Of a DNA stretch of 64,000 nt, positions 56,734-64,000 are shown one piece after another; the stretch's first letter is position 1; every line of letters starts with the position of its first letter. The stretch lies in NCBI RefSeq assembly GCF_028680575.1, contig NZ_JAPCKI010000005.1, forward strand, positions 62,001 to 126,000. The letters run 5' to 3'. The notes under the pieces are model-generated. The model had not been told where the DNA came from, searched no databases, and saw only the letters and a list, made by a program, of their open reading frames with translations. The position numbers and the translations under genes are program-made. The DNA comes from Acidovorax benzenivorans. GTDB taxonomy: Bacteria; Pseudomonadota; Gammaproteobacteria; Burkholderiales; Burkholderiaceae_C.

Positions 56734-57762
56734 TCAGGCCAGTACGTCCACCGTCACATGCTGCGCAAAGCGCGCGGCATCGGTGCTGGGCTTGAGCACG
56801 CCCACCAGCTTGAAGTCGCGGGCGTAGAACTCCACCTCTTTTTGCAGCGCCACGCCGCTGGGGTGGTTGCGGTGCGTGAGGGTACCCAGCACGGCGCGCA
56901 AGTCGTCCACCGGCACCTTGGAATAGGGGCTGTAGATGCGGGCTGTTTCGTTGGGGTAGTCGGCCACAAACTCCGAGCCCTGGTTGATGGCGCGCACCAA
57001 GGAGGCCACCAGGGGTTTGTCGGAGCGGATGAGCTTGCCGCCCACGCCCACCACGCAGCAGGTCTTGGCCGCGTATTCGCCTGAGAGGTTGGTCGCCAGC
57101 TCCACCAGGCCCTTGGTGCGCCGTTCAATCAGAAACAGGTTGGGGTCGCCATCGGCAATGGCGTGGGCCTCGCCCTTCTCTACCGCCAGGCCCAGCATGT
57201 CGCCGGGGAACTGGCGCCAGCTCACGTCTTTCTCCGGGTCCAGTCCGGCCTTGGTCAGCAGCACCGAGAAAAAGTTCTTGCCAGGGCTGTTGAGGTCAGA
57301 CACCGCAATCGTCTTGCCTTTGAGCTTGGCGATGCTGGTGATGCCCGCCGGGCCATAGCCCACCAGGCGCGAGCAGCCGCCGTGGCTGCTGCCCACCAGC
57401 TTCACATCCAGGCCAGACTCCAGCGGTTTGATCCAGCGGTGCACCATGCCCACGGCGGCATCGGCCTTGCCGGTGGCAATGGTTTCGAGCAACTGGTCGG
57501 TAGAGCCTGCAAAGTTCACCAGCTCGACCTTGAGCCCCTGCTTCTCAAAAAAGCCGCGCTCAATGGCCACGGGCACGGCAGACAGGCACACGGCGTTGGC
57601 GTTCCACGCCAGCGTGAGCGGGCGCAGCTTGCTGCCCTGCGCCAGCACACTGCTGCCCGCCACAGCCGCAGCACCCGCCACCCCTGCGCCTGCTGCCGTG
57701 CGCAGCACCCGCCGCCGCGACCAACCGGCCGATGCCCCTGCCAACCCTTGCTCCTTGCCCAT
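56734..57762 (-). CDS. SsuA-like ABC substrate-binding protein (fourth)
   Basis: A 342-residue periplasmic protein. The N-terminus carries WSRRRVLRTAAGAGVAG, a plausible twin-Arg signal, cleaved near LAQG. The fold follows NMT1/SsuA (LVNFAGSTDQLLETIATGKADAAVGM). First gene of the operon binding protein, permease, ATPase, cytochrome c, 20 bases before the permease. It is the cognate binding protein of that importer. Its sequence differs from the other three. Confidence 0.92.
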   Translation of the reverse strand: MGKEQGLAGASAGWSRRRVLRTAAGAGVAGAAAVAGSSVLAQGSKLRPLTLAWNANAVCLSAVPVAIERGFFEKQGLKVELVNFAGSTDQLLETIATGKADAAVGMVHRWIKPLESGLDVKLVGSSHGGCSRLVGYGPAGITSIAKLKGKTIAVSDLNSPGKNFFSVLLTKAGLDPEKDVSWRQFPGDMLGLAVEKGEAHAIADGDPNLFLIERRTKGLVELATNLSGEYAAKTCCVVGVGGKLIRSDKPLVASLVRAINQGSEFVADYPNETARIYSPYSKVPVDDLRAVLGTLTHRNHPSGVALQKEVEFYARDFKLVGVLKPSTDAARFAQHVTVDVLA

Positions 57763-57948
57763 GCGAATCTCCTGTGAATCTGGTGAACCGTAAAAACCCG
57801 TGATGCGGTGATGCGTTAAGGCAGGGGTGAAACCATGCCCGTGGCGCTATTGCAAAGCCAACCGTCGCGCAAGCGAACGAACAAAATCACGCATCGATAT
57901 GCAAAAGTTTCAGCAGCGCAAAAAGCCCAATTGCGGTGCAATGCGAAC

Positions 57949-58569
57949 ATGAGTACATCCCCATCCATCGCCCGCCTGCGCGAATTTGTGCAGGAGCTGT
58001 CCGCGCTGCTGCAGCGCAACCCCACCGAGCCCGAGGTACTGGAGCGCGGCGGCGCCCTGCTGGGCCGCCTGGTGGCACACGACGACTGGCTGCCTACGGC
58101 CTATGCCAAGCCCCACCCCGACCGCTACCAGCAGTACCTGCTGCACGCCGATGCGCTGGGGCGGTTTTCGGTGGTGAGCTTTGTGTGGGGGCCAGGCCAG
58201 GCCACCCCCATCCACGACCACACGGTGTGGGGCCTGATTGGCATGCTGCGCGGCGCCGAGGTGGGCCAGCACTTCGCCAAAACCGCAGAGGGCCAATGGG
58301 CGCCGCACGGTGAGCCCAGCCGCCTGATGCCGGGCCAGGTCGAGGCGGTGTCGCCCCGCATTGGCGATGTGCACCGCGTGAGCAACGCGCTGGCCAACCA
58401 GACCTCCATCAGCATCCATGTGTATGGCGCCAACATTGGCGCGGTGGAGCGGTCGGTGTACCTCGAAGACGGCACGCGCAAGCCCTTTGTTTCGGGCTAC
58501 AGCAATACCGAGCTGCCCAACCTGTGGGATCTATCCGGCGAGCGCAACGCTGCGCTGCGTGCGCAGTGA
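57949..58569 (+). CDS. Cysteine-dioxygenase-family cupin
   Basis: A 206-residue thiol dioxygenase. The Fe ligands fit His89, His91 (PIHDHTVWG) and His142 (GDVHRVSN). Members oxidise cysteine or 3-mercaptopropionate to sulfinates. The ATG at 57949 is chosen as the first residue of family similarity. It is divergent from the sulfonate importer and followed 35 bases later by a rhodanese protein; together they suggest processing of thiols and sulfane sulfur. The substrate is open. Confidence 0.9.
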   Translation: MSTSPSIARLREFVQELSALLQRNPTEPEVLERGGALLGRLVAHDDWLPTAYAKPHPDRYQQYLLHADALGRFSVVSFVWGPGQATPIHDHTVWGLIGMLRGAEVGQHFAKTAEGQWAPHGEPSRLMPGQVEAVSPRIGDVHRVSNALANQTSISIHVYGANIGAVERSVYLEDGTRKPFVSGYSNTELPNLWDLSGERNAALRAQ

Positions 58570-58604
58570 ATCCACCCGATCCCCATTTTTCATCGACGCC
58601 ATCC

Positions 58605-60236
58605 ATGACCCAAGCACCATCACCCGAGTTGAGCCCCTTGCCGCAAAAAAGCTATGACGACGTACGCAACGCCCTGCTCGCCCAGCAGGAGATTGCGCTG
58701 ATCGACGTGCGCGAAGAACATCCCTTTGCCCAGGCCCACCCGCTGTTTGCCGCCAACTTCCCCGCAGGCAAGCTGGAGATCGAGGTCTACGCCCGCATCC
58801 CCCGGCGCAGCACGGCCATCGTGGTGTATGACGATGGTGAAGGCCTTGCAGAACCGGCAGCACGCACCCTGCAGCGCCTGGGTTACACCGATGTGGCGCT
58901 GCTGGCCGGGGGCCTGCAAGGCTGGCGCGATGCCGGGGGCGAGGTCTTTATCGACGTGAACGTGCCCAGCAAATCGTTTGGCGAGCTGGTAGAGGCAGAG
59001 CGCCACACGCCCTCACTGCCTGCGCAAGAAGTGAAGGCCCTCATCGACCAGAAGGCCGACGTGGTGGTGCTGGACGCGCGCCGGTTTGACGAATACCAGA
59101 CCATGAACATCCCCACCGGCGTGAGCGTGCCAGGGGCGGAGCTGGTGCTGCGCGCACGGGCACTGGCACCCCGGCCTGAGACGCAGATCATCGTCAACTG
59201 CGCAGGGCGCACACGCAGCATCATCGGCACGCAGTCGCTCATCAACGCAGGCCTTCCCAACCCCGTGGCGGCTTTGCGCAACGGCACCATTGGCTGGCTG
59301 CTGGCCGGGCAGGAGCTGGAGCGCGGCGCCGGCCGCCGCTTTGACACCCAGCCTGCGCACAACACACCCGAGCAGCGCGCCGCCGCAGCGCAAGGCGCCC
59401 GCAAGGTGGCCGACCGTGCCGGAGTGAAACGCGCCCGCACCGAGCACCTGCACGCCTTTGCCCTGCAGGCCGAGCGCACCACGTATTTGCTGGATGTGCG
59501 CACGCCCGAGGAGTTCGCCCGTGGCCGTGTTCCGGGTTTTCGCAACGCGCCCGGCGGGCAACTGGTGCAAGAGACTGACCACACCGCCCCCGTGCGCGGC
59601 GCCCGCCTGGTGGTGGTGGACGACGACGGCGTGCGCGCCAACATGAGCGCTTCGTGGCTGGCGCAGATGGGCTGGGATGTGTGGGTGCTGGACGGCCTGC
59701 AGACTGCGGACTTTCACGACACGCGCCCAGCCCCGCAGCCTGTGCCTGAGCTGCTGGAGCCCGCGCAGTGGATCACACCCGCCGACCTGGCAGCCCGCCT
59801 GCAGCGCGAGGCCCCGGGCCAGACCGTGGTGCTGGACATGACCACCAGCGCCAACTACACCCTGCGCCACATCTCTGGTGCGTGGTTTGTGCTGCGGTCG
59901 CAACTGGCGCAGGCGCTGCAAGCCATCCCCAAAGCGCCGCACTATGTGCTGACCTGCGGCAGCAGCCTGCTGGCCCGCTATGCGGCGGTGGATGTGGCCA
60001 GCATCACCGGTGCCACGGTGCAGGTGCTAGAGGGTGGCACCCTGGCCTGGATTGCCCAGGGCTTGCCGCTGGAACAAGGCGAAACCCGCCTGGCCTCGCC
60101 GCGCATCGACCGCTACCGCCGCCCCTACGAAGGCACGGACAGCCCACGTGAGGCGATGCAGGCGTATCTGGATTGGGAGTTTGGACTGGTGGAACAACTG
60201 GGGCGCGATGGCACGCACGGTTTTCGGGTGATCTGA
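58605..60236 (+). CDS. Four-domain rhodanese protein
   Basis: A 543-residue protein with four rhodanese modules (about 10-115, 130-240, 285-365 and 385-480). The active-site Cys is kept in modules 2 (Cys199, NCAGRTRS) and 4 (Cys451, LTCGSSLL) but replaced by Asp in modules 1 (Asp77 region, VYDDGEG) and 3 (Asp340, VVDDDGV). Sulfur transfer between the two live sites is plausible. There is no signal peptide. It probably forms an operon with the cysteine-dioxygenase-like gene. Confidence 0.88.
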   Translation: MTQAPSPELSPLPQKSYDDVRNALLAQQEIALIDVREEHPFAQAHPLFAANFPAGKLEIEVYARIPRRSTAIVVYDDGEGLAEPAARTLQRLGYTDVALLAGGLQGWRDAGGEVFIDVNVPSKSFGELVEAERHTPSLPAQEVKALIDQKADVVVLDARRFDEYQTMNIPTGVSVPGAELVLRARALAPRPETQIIVNCAGRTRSIIGTQSLINAGLPNPVAALRNGTIGWLLAGQELERGAGRRFDTQPAHNTPEQRAAAAQGARKVADRAGVKRARTEHLHAFALQAERTTYLLDVRTPEEFARGRVPGFRNAPGGQLVQETDHTAPVRGARLVVVDDDGVRANMSASWLAQMGWDVWVLDGLQTADFHDTRPAPQPVPELLEPAQWITPADLAARLQREAPGQTVVLDMTTSANYTLRHISGAWFVLRSQLAQALQAIPKAPHYVLTCGSSLLARYAAVDVASITGATVQVLEGGTLAWIAQGLPLEQGETRLASPRIDRYRRPYEGTDSPREAMQAYLDWEFGLVEQLGRDGTHGFRVI

Positions 60237-60286
60237 ACGATCGCCCGGATGGCCGGATACCCTGCACCGCCACGGCGTTGACAAGA

Positions 60287-60320
60287 CAAAAGGCCCGGAG
60301 CTTTCACTCCGGGCCTTTTG
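60287..60320. terminator. Bidirectional Rho-independent terminator
   Basis: CAAAAGGCCCGGAG pairs with CTCCGGGCCTTTTG around a short loop; A and T runs flank it on either side. It ends the rhodanese gene and the convergent LLM gene. Confidence 0.9.
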
Positions 60321-60358
60321 TGTTTCAGCGGGGCTTGGGGACGCATGCCCCCTGTGCA

Positions 60359-61777
60359 CTATGCAGCCACTGCTTCGGGCAAACGCTCTGCAACCTTGCC
60401 AGTCACCGTACCCGACTTCGCACGCGCAACGGTGTAACGGTTGGCAGGCACAGGCAAGCCCAGGTTGCCACGGAAGGTCGGGGCCGTGTACTCCTTGCGG
60501 TAGATGCCGCGCGCTTGCAGCACGGGTACCACCAGTTCGGCAAAGTCTTTGAGCGAAGTGTTGGGCAGGGCTTCAAAGAAGTTGAAGCCATCCGCCCCGC
60601 CCTGTTCAAACCAGCGCTGGATCTCGTCCGCCACCTGTTCTGCCGTGCCCACAAAGGTGCGCTTGGGGCGCGCGTGCCACAGGGCCACTTCGCGCAGCGT
60701 CAGGCCGTGGGCCTTGGCGTGCTGCTTGATCTTGTCGCTGGCACTTTGCTGGCTGTTGCGGCCCAGCTCGCCCAGGTCGGGGAAAGGCGCATCCAGCGGG
60801 TATTGGGAGAAGTCGTGGTCGTTGAACGGCCGTGCCAGTGCCGCGATGGCGTTCTCGATGGGCACGAGCGCCGCCAGCTCCTGGTACTTGCGCTCGGCCT
60901 CTTCTGCCGTGCGGCCCACGATGGGGCGAATGCCGGGCAGCAGGAACACCTTGGCCGGGTCGCGCCCCTCGGCGGCCACGCGGGCCTTCACATCGCGGTA
61001 GTAGGCCTGGGCTTCTTCCAGCGTGTCGGCATGGAAGAAGATGGCATCGGCGCGCTGCGCGGCAAAGCGCTTGCCGTCTTCGGATGCGCCGGCCTGAAAG
61101 ATCACCGGCTGCCCCTGGCGCGAACGGCTGATGTTCAGCGGCCCTTCCACCGAAAAGAACTCGCCCTGGTGGTCCAGCCGGTGCAGCTTGGCGGGATCGA
61201 GGAACTGACCCGTGGCCTTGTCGCGCACCAGGGCGTCGTCCTCCCACGAATCCCACAGGCCCTGGACCACATCCAGGTGCTCTTGCGCCAGGCGGTAGCG
61301 CACATCGTGGTCGTAGTGCTCTTTGCGGCTGTAGTTGCGGGCGCTGCCGTCCAGCCACGAGGTGACCACGTTCCAGCCCGCACGGCCGCCGCTGATGTGG
61401 TCCAGCGATGCAAACTGGCGCGCCACCGTGAAGGGCTCGCTGTAGCTGGCCGTCACCGTGGCCACCAGGCCGATGTGCGAGGTGGCTCCAGCCAGGGCCG
61501 ACAGGATGGTGAGCGGCTCAAACCGGTTGAGGTAGTGAGGGCTGGAGCGCTCGGTGATGTGCACGCTGTCGGCCACAAACAGAAAGTCAAACCGCGCCTT
61601 CTCGGCCACTTGCGCCTGCTCTTTGTAGAAGCCAAAGTTCACGCTGGCATCGACCACCGCGTTGGGGTGGCGCCAGTCGCCCCAGCCCGCCCCCACGCCA
61701 TGAAGGACGAAACCAAAGACCAACTGGCGCGGGGTTGTGGGGTTGTCGACGGTGGATGGGAGATGGTGTTGGGTCAT
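60359..61777 (-). CDS. NtaA/DmoA-type FMN-dependent monooxygenase
   Basis: A 472-residue LLM flavin monooxygenase of the NtaA/SnaA/DszA/DmoA branch. The N-terminal [11 protein letters not shown] and the segment [16 protein letters not shown] near 140, with [13 protein letters not shown] after it, are typical. Members act on nitrilotriacetate, dibenzothiophene sulfone or dimethyl sulfide. In this sulfur-rich region a sulfur substrate is likely. It would need an external FMN reductase. Confidence 0.92.
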   Translation of the reverse strand: MTQHHLPSTVDNPTTPRQLVFGFVLHGVGAGWGDWRHPNAVVDASVNFGFYKEQAQVAEKARFDFLFVADSVHITERSSPHYLNRFEPLTILSALAGATSHIGLVATVTASYSEPFTVARQFASLDHISGGRAGWNVVTSWLDGSARNYSRKEHYDHDVRYRLAQEHLDVVQGLWDSWEDDALVRDKATGQFLDPAKLHRLDHQGEFFSVEGPLNISRSRQGQPVIFQAGASEDGKRFAAQRADAIFFHADTLEEAQAYYRDVKARVAAEGRDPAKVFLLPGIRPIVGRTAEEAERKYQELAALVPIENAIAALARPFNDHDFSQYPLDAPFPDLGELGRNSQQSASDKIKQHAKAHGLTLREVALWHARPKRTFVGTAEQVADEIQRWFEQGGADGFNFFEALPNTSLKDFAELVVPVLQARGIYRKEYTAPTFRGNLGLPVPANRYTVARAKSGTVTGKVAERLPEAVAA

Positions 61778-62148
61778 GGTGCGGACTGTTGCGAATAGAA
61801 GGTTGAAAGGTGGCGAATGGCGTCAGGTATGCAGTGCGAGGTTGAGCCTGCGGTCCCACAACGGTGCGACCTTGATCGGCGCTTTGCCCGCCAAGCGCCT
61901 CCTCTCCGGTCTGCTCAATCTGCAGGTCTTGCAATGCAGCCAAGTGGTTACTACCGTTTTCTCTCTTTTTCATGCGCATCCATCCCCTGCGTTTCTCCTT
62001 CAGATTGGGGCGCGTGGGCGGCGCCTTTGCTGTTCGTGCTAGGAGCTTAGGAGCGTGACCTCATGCGCAGAAGGAATCAAAACAGATATCCATATGACCC
62101 CCGTGCCTCCGCCGCGATGAACGCTCACCTGCGGATATCACCTCATTC
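61778..62148. other. Gene-free gap of about 370 bases
   Basis: Contains the likely leader of the NtaA-type gene; I see no further frame, repeat or strong promoter that I can support. Confidence 0.5.
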
Positions 62149-63081
62149 CTAGGATGGCTGCTCGCGCACAGCGCGTTCCACGGCCTCGCGGGTGAGGGTG
62201 GGCGCAAAGGTTTCGATGAAGCTGTATGCGTATCCTCGTAGCCAGGTGCCCCTGCGTACGCCCAGGCGGGTGACGTTGACCTCGAACAAATGGCGTGCAT
62301 CCAGCATGCGCAGGTGACGATCCCGCTCTGGATCCACCGCAATAGATGCAACTATGCCAACGCCCATTCCGAGTTCCACGTAGGTCTTTATTACGTCTGC
62401 GTCCATAGCTGAAAGAACTATGTCTGGACGCATACCCCGGCGCGCAAAGGCCTCGTCGATATGGGAGCGCCCCGTATACCCTAGTTCATAGGTAATGATC
62501 GGGTACTCCGCCAGTTGCTGCAGCGTCACCGGCTCGGTCAGGTCCAGCAATGGGTGACCAGGAGGCACCACGATGCTGTGTGTCCATCGATAGCACGGTA
62601 GCGTCACGAGCGCTTCGTAGTGCGACAGCGCTTCTGTAGCCACGCCGATATCTGCCTCGCCGCTGAGGAGCATCTCAGCGACCTGCTTCGGGGACCCCTG
62701 GTGCAAGTGCAGTGACACCTGAGGGAACATTGCGCGGAAGTCTCGCACCACATATGGCAACGCATAGCGCGCCTGTGAATGAGTGGCGGCAATTGCGAGT
62801 CGCCCTTCATGACTAGAGCTGTAGTCCAGCCCGGCACGTTTGAGGTTGTCGGCGTCCTGGAGCAGCCGCTCCACAATCGGTAGCACCACTTGGCCAGGGG
62901 GGGTAAGGCCGGTGAGTCGCTTGCCAGCACGTACAAAGATCTCGACACCCAACTCCTCCTCCAGCTCACGGATCTGTCGGCTTACGCCTGGCTGCGAGGT
63001 GTAAAGCAACGCCGCCACCTCTGTCAAATTGAAACCGCAGCGCATCGCCTCGCGGACGGATCGCAATTGTTGGAAGTTCAT
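62149..63081 (-). CDS. CysB-type LysR regulator
   Basis: A 310-residue LysR regulator of the CysB/Cbl branch. The start MNFQQLRSVREAMRCGFNLTE and the helix-turn-helix ending in TSQPGVSRQIRELEEELG are shared with CysB. The effector domain with THSQARYALP binds sulfate or O-acetylserine-type signals in relatives. The ATG at 63081 follows an A/G-rich ribosome site. It probably controls the sulfur genes to its left when sulfate is scarce. Confidence 0.92.
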   Translation of the reverse strand: MNFQQLRSVREAMRCGFNLTEVAALLYTSQPGVSRQIRELEEELGVEIFVRAGKRLTGLTPPGQVVLPIVERLLQDADNLKRAGLDYSSSHEGRLAIAATHSQARYALPYVVRDFRAMFPQVSLHLHQGSPKQVAEMLLSGEADIGVATEALSHYEALVTLPCYRWTHSIVVPPGHPLLDLTEPVTLQQLAEYPIITYELGYTGRSHIDEAFARRGMRPDIVLSAMDADVIKTYVELGMGVGIVASIAVDPERDRHLRMLDARHLFEVNVTRLGVRRGTWLRGYAYSFIETFAPTLTREAVERAVREQPS

Positions 63082-63541
63082 GCTCTTTCTTTTCTTTTTT
63101 CCGTACTGAGTTACTTGACTACGGGGACGACCTCGCGGTTGTGCGAATGAAGAGGGGCAAGCCTTGCGTCGGAATTCGCAAATAACTGGCACGAACTGCG
63201 TATTTCATTTGCATCGAGCCGCACACAACGTTCGCGGTAGTGACCAACTTTGGCCACCGAACTCCCGTAGTAGTGCGCAACTAGGCTGGTGATCACGTCG
63301 ACTTTGCGGTCGCGGCGCGTGGAGGCCAAGTTTCAATTCCCCTCCCAGCGTCTCTGGCCCCGTATTCGTAAAGTAAGAACCAAAAGAAATGTAAGGTGCA
63401 ATCTATATAAGAAGAAATGGTTAATAGCTATATGCTTTGACTTAGCTGTTTTGGCTATGTGCTTGTGCATTGCTGTGGGGGCGGGAGGCGAATCTGCAGC
63501 CCCTCGCTCGACCGCCTTCGTGGGCTATGTTGACGCGTGCG
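63082..63541. other. Gene-poor gap with AT-rich stretch
   Basis: The 63360-63450 part is AT-rich (AAAAGAAATG to TTGACTTAGC) in a high-GC background. I see no gene or repeat I can defend. A change of origin begins here, perhaps. Confidence 0.45.
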
Positions 63542-63739
63542 ATGGGATGGTTTCTGGTGGTCGGTGGTGTGTTGGTGACCTGTGTCGTCACCTTCTCGAC
63601 CTTGCGTTTGGTGTACACGGCAAATCACGCGATAGCGGTCGTGCTCAGCGACGTGGCGAGCAAAGGGGAGTCCGTGCGCATCGTGCCCGGCAAGCCCGTG
63701 GGCACGATGGAACCCATCGGATATGGATGCAGCGCCTGA
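63542..63739 (+). CDS. Possible small membrane protein
   Basis: A 65-residue frame with one hydrophobic segment at about 3-25 (GWFLVVGGVLVTCVVTFS) and a small outer part. A second frame (63726-63842; the ATG at 63726 overlaps this stop) continues with a Cys-containing tail, so the two may be coupled small genes or one gene broken by a frameshift. No family recognised, and no strong ribosome site. Confidence 0.35.
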   Translation: MGWFLVVGGVLVTCVVTFSTLRLVYTANHAIAVVLSDVASKGESVRIVPGKPVGTMEPIGYGCSA

Positions 63740-63913
63740 TCCGCGCCAGCACCTATCCCTGGGTGGGCGATGCCTCGGGTTGCCTGCGGCCGCTGTTTGC
63801 TGCCGGAAGTGTGCAGTTGTGTGTAGACAAGAATCCTCTGTGATCCTTGCGGCCCGTTTCCCAAGCCGCGTGGCTTGCACGCGCCCCCTCTGTGACGCGC
63901 GCTTCTAAAAACG

Positions 63914-63941
63914 TTGGAATCTGCAACCAGTTGTGTATATT
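63914..63941 (+). promoter_or_regulatory. Promoter for the gene leaving the window
   Basis: TTGGAA (63914-63919), a 16-base spacer, TATATT (63936-63941). About 40 bases later GAGGAG precedes TTG at 63984, which may open a gene that continues beyond the window. Confidence 0.4.
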
Positions 63942-64000
63942 CGAGCGGCAATTGCAAAAGAACTTGAACCGAGGAGCCCAAATTGAGGCATTTGTTGGAC

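Noticed and set aside
63289-63843. A 184-residue frame at the right edge as a single gene
   Set aside because: Most of it is antisense-like or out of frame with the better small membrane frame; only its last 38 codons might be real.

Overview
The window is a high-GC chromosomal segment of a betaproteobacterium, most likely of the Comamonadaceae (Acidovorax or a close relative). The grounds are an S-adenosylhomocysteine (SAH) riboswitch ahead of ahcY, the order rplM-rpsI-(coiled-coil membrane protein)-bactofilin-erpA, a short palindromic repeat scattered between genes as in that family, and the overall style of the proteins. This placement is inference from content; no database was searched. 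No tRNA, rRNA, CRISPR array, insertion sequence or prophage was recognised.

Layout. 0-6 kb: a fructose-type sugar utilisation locus. A PfkB kinase is divergent from an ABC importer (binding protein, permease, ATPase), followed by an RbsD/FucU mutarotase-like protein and a ROK regulator. The shared promoter region carries an inverted repeat. 6-12 kb: release factor 3 with a HAD phosphatase, a soluble ToxR/CadC-type regulator divergent from a truncated hemoglobin, and a methyltransferase. 11.9-16 kb: methionine/SAM cycle (SAH riboswitch, ahcY, a TlyA-like rRNA methylase with a large charged insertion, metF) and RlpA. 16-28 kb: rlmJ, a membrane Ser/Thr kinase with an octapeptide repeat, rplM-rpsI, bactofilin, erpA, an MFS exporter, anmK, an M23 peptidase and tyrS. 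28-35.7 kb: a LysR regulator facing two DUF2917 genes with matching promoter motifs, a TetR regulator facing an orphan fabF, glmU overlapping a soluble histidine kinase, and a MASE2-GGDEF cyclase. 35.9-40 kb: cbpA-cbpM, and an Lrp-type regulator facing glmS.

40-46 kb: an FCD-type GntR regulator between a five-gene catabolic operon of unknown substrate (FAH-family hydrolase, Bug binding protein, DUF1185 protein, quinone-oxidoreductase-like dehydrogenase, VOC dioxygenase-like protein) and a divergent FMN reductase. ATGCAT-type palindromes lie in both control regions. 46-63 kb: an organosulfur-scavenging region with four SsuA-like binding proteins but only one permease/ATPase pair, two flavin monooxygenases of the SsuD and NtaA types, an acyl-CoA-dehydrogenase-like flavoprotein coupled to a class II aldolase, a membrane-anchored cytochrome c, a cysteine-dioxygenase-like cupin, a four-domain rhodanese protein and a CysB-type LysR regulator. 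The last 0.6 kb is gene-poor, partly AT-richer, and ends at the apparent start of another transcription unit.

The most striking non-genic signal is a palindromic repeat of about 60-75 bp, seen about nine times. Two copies are translated in frame inside essential-type enzymes (AnmK and GlmU), and a third appears to supply the C-terminus of the Lrp-type regulator.
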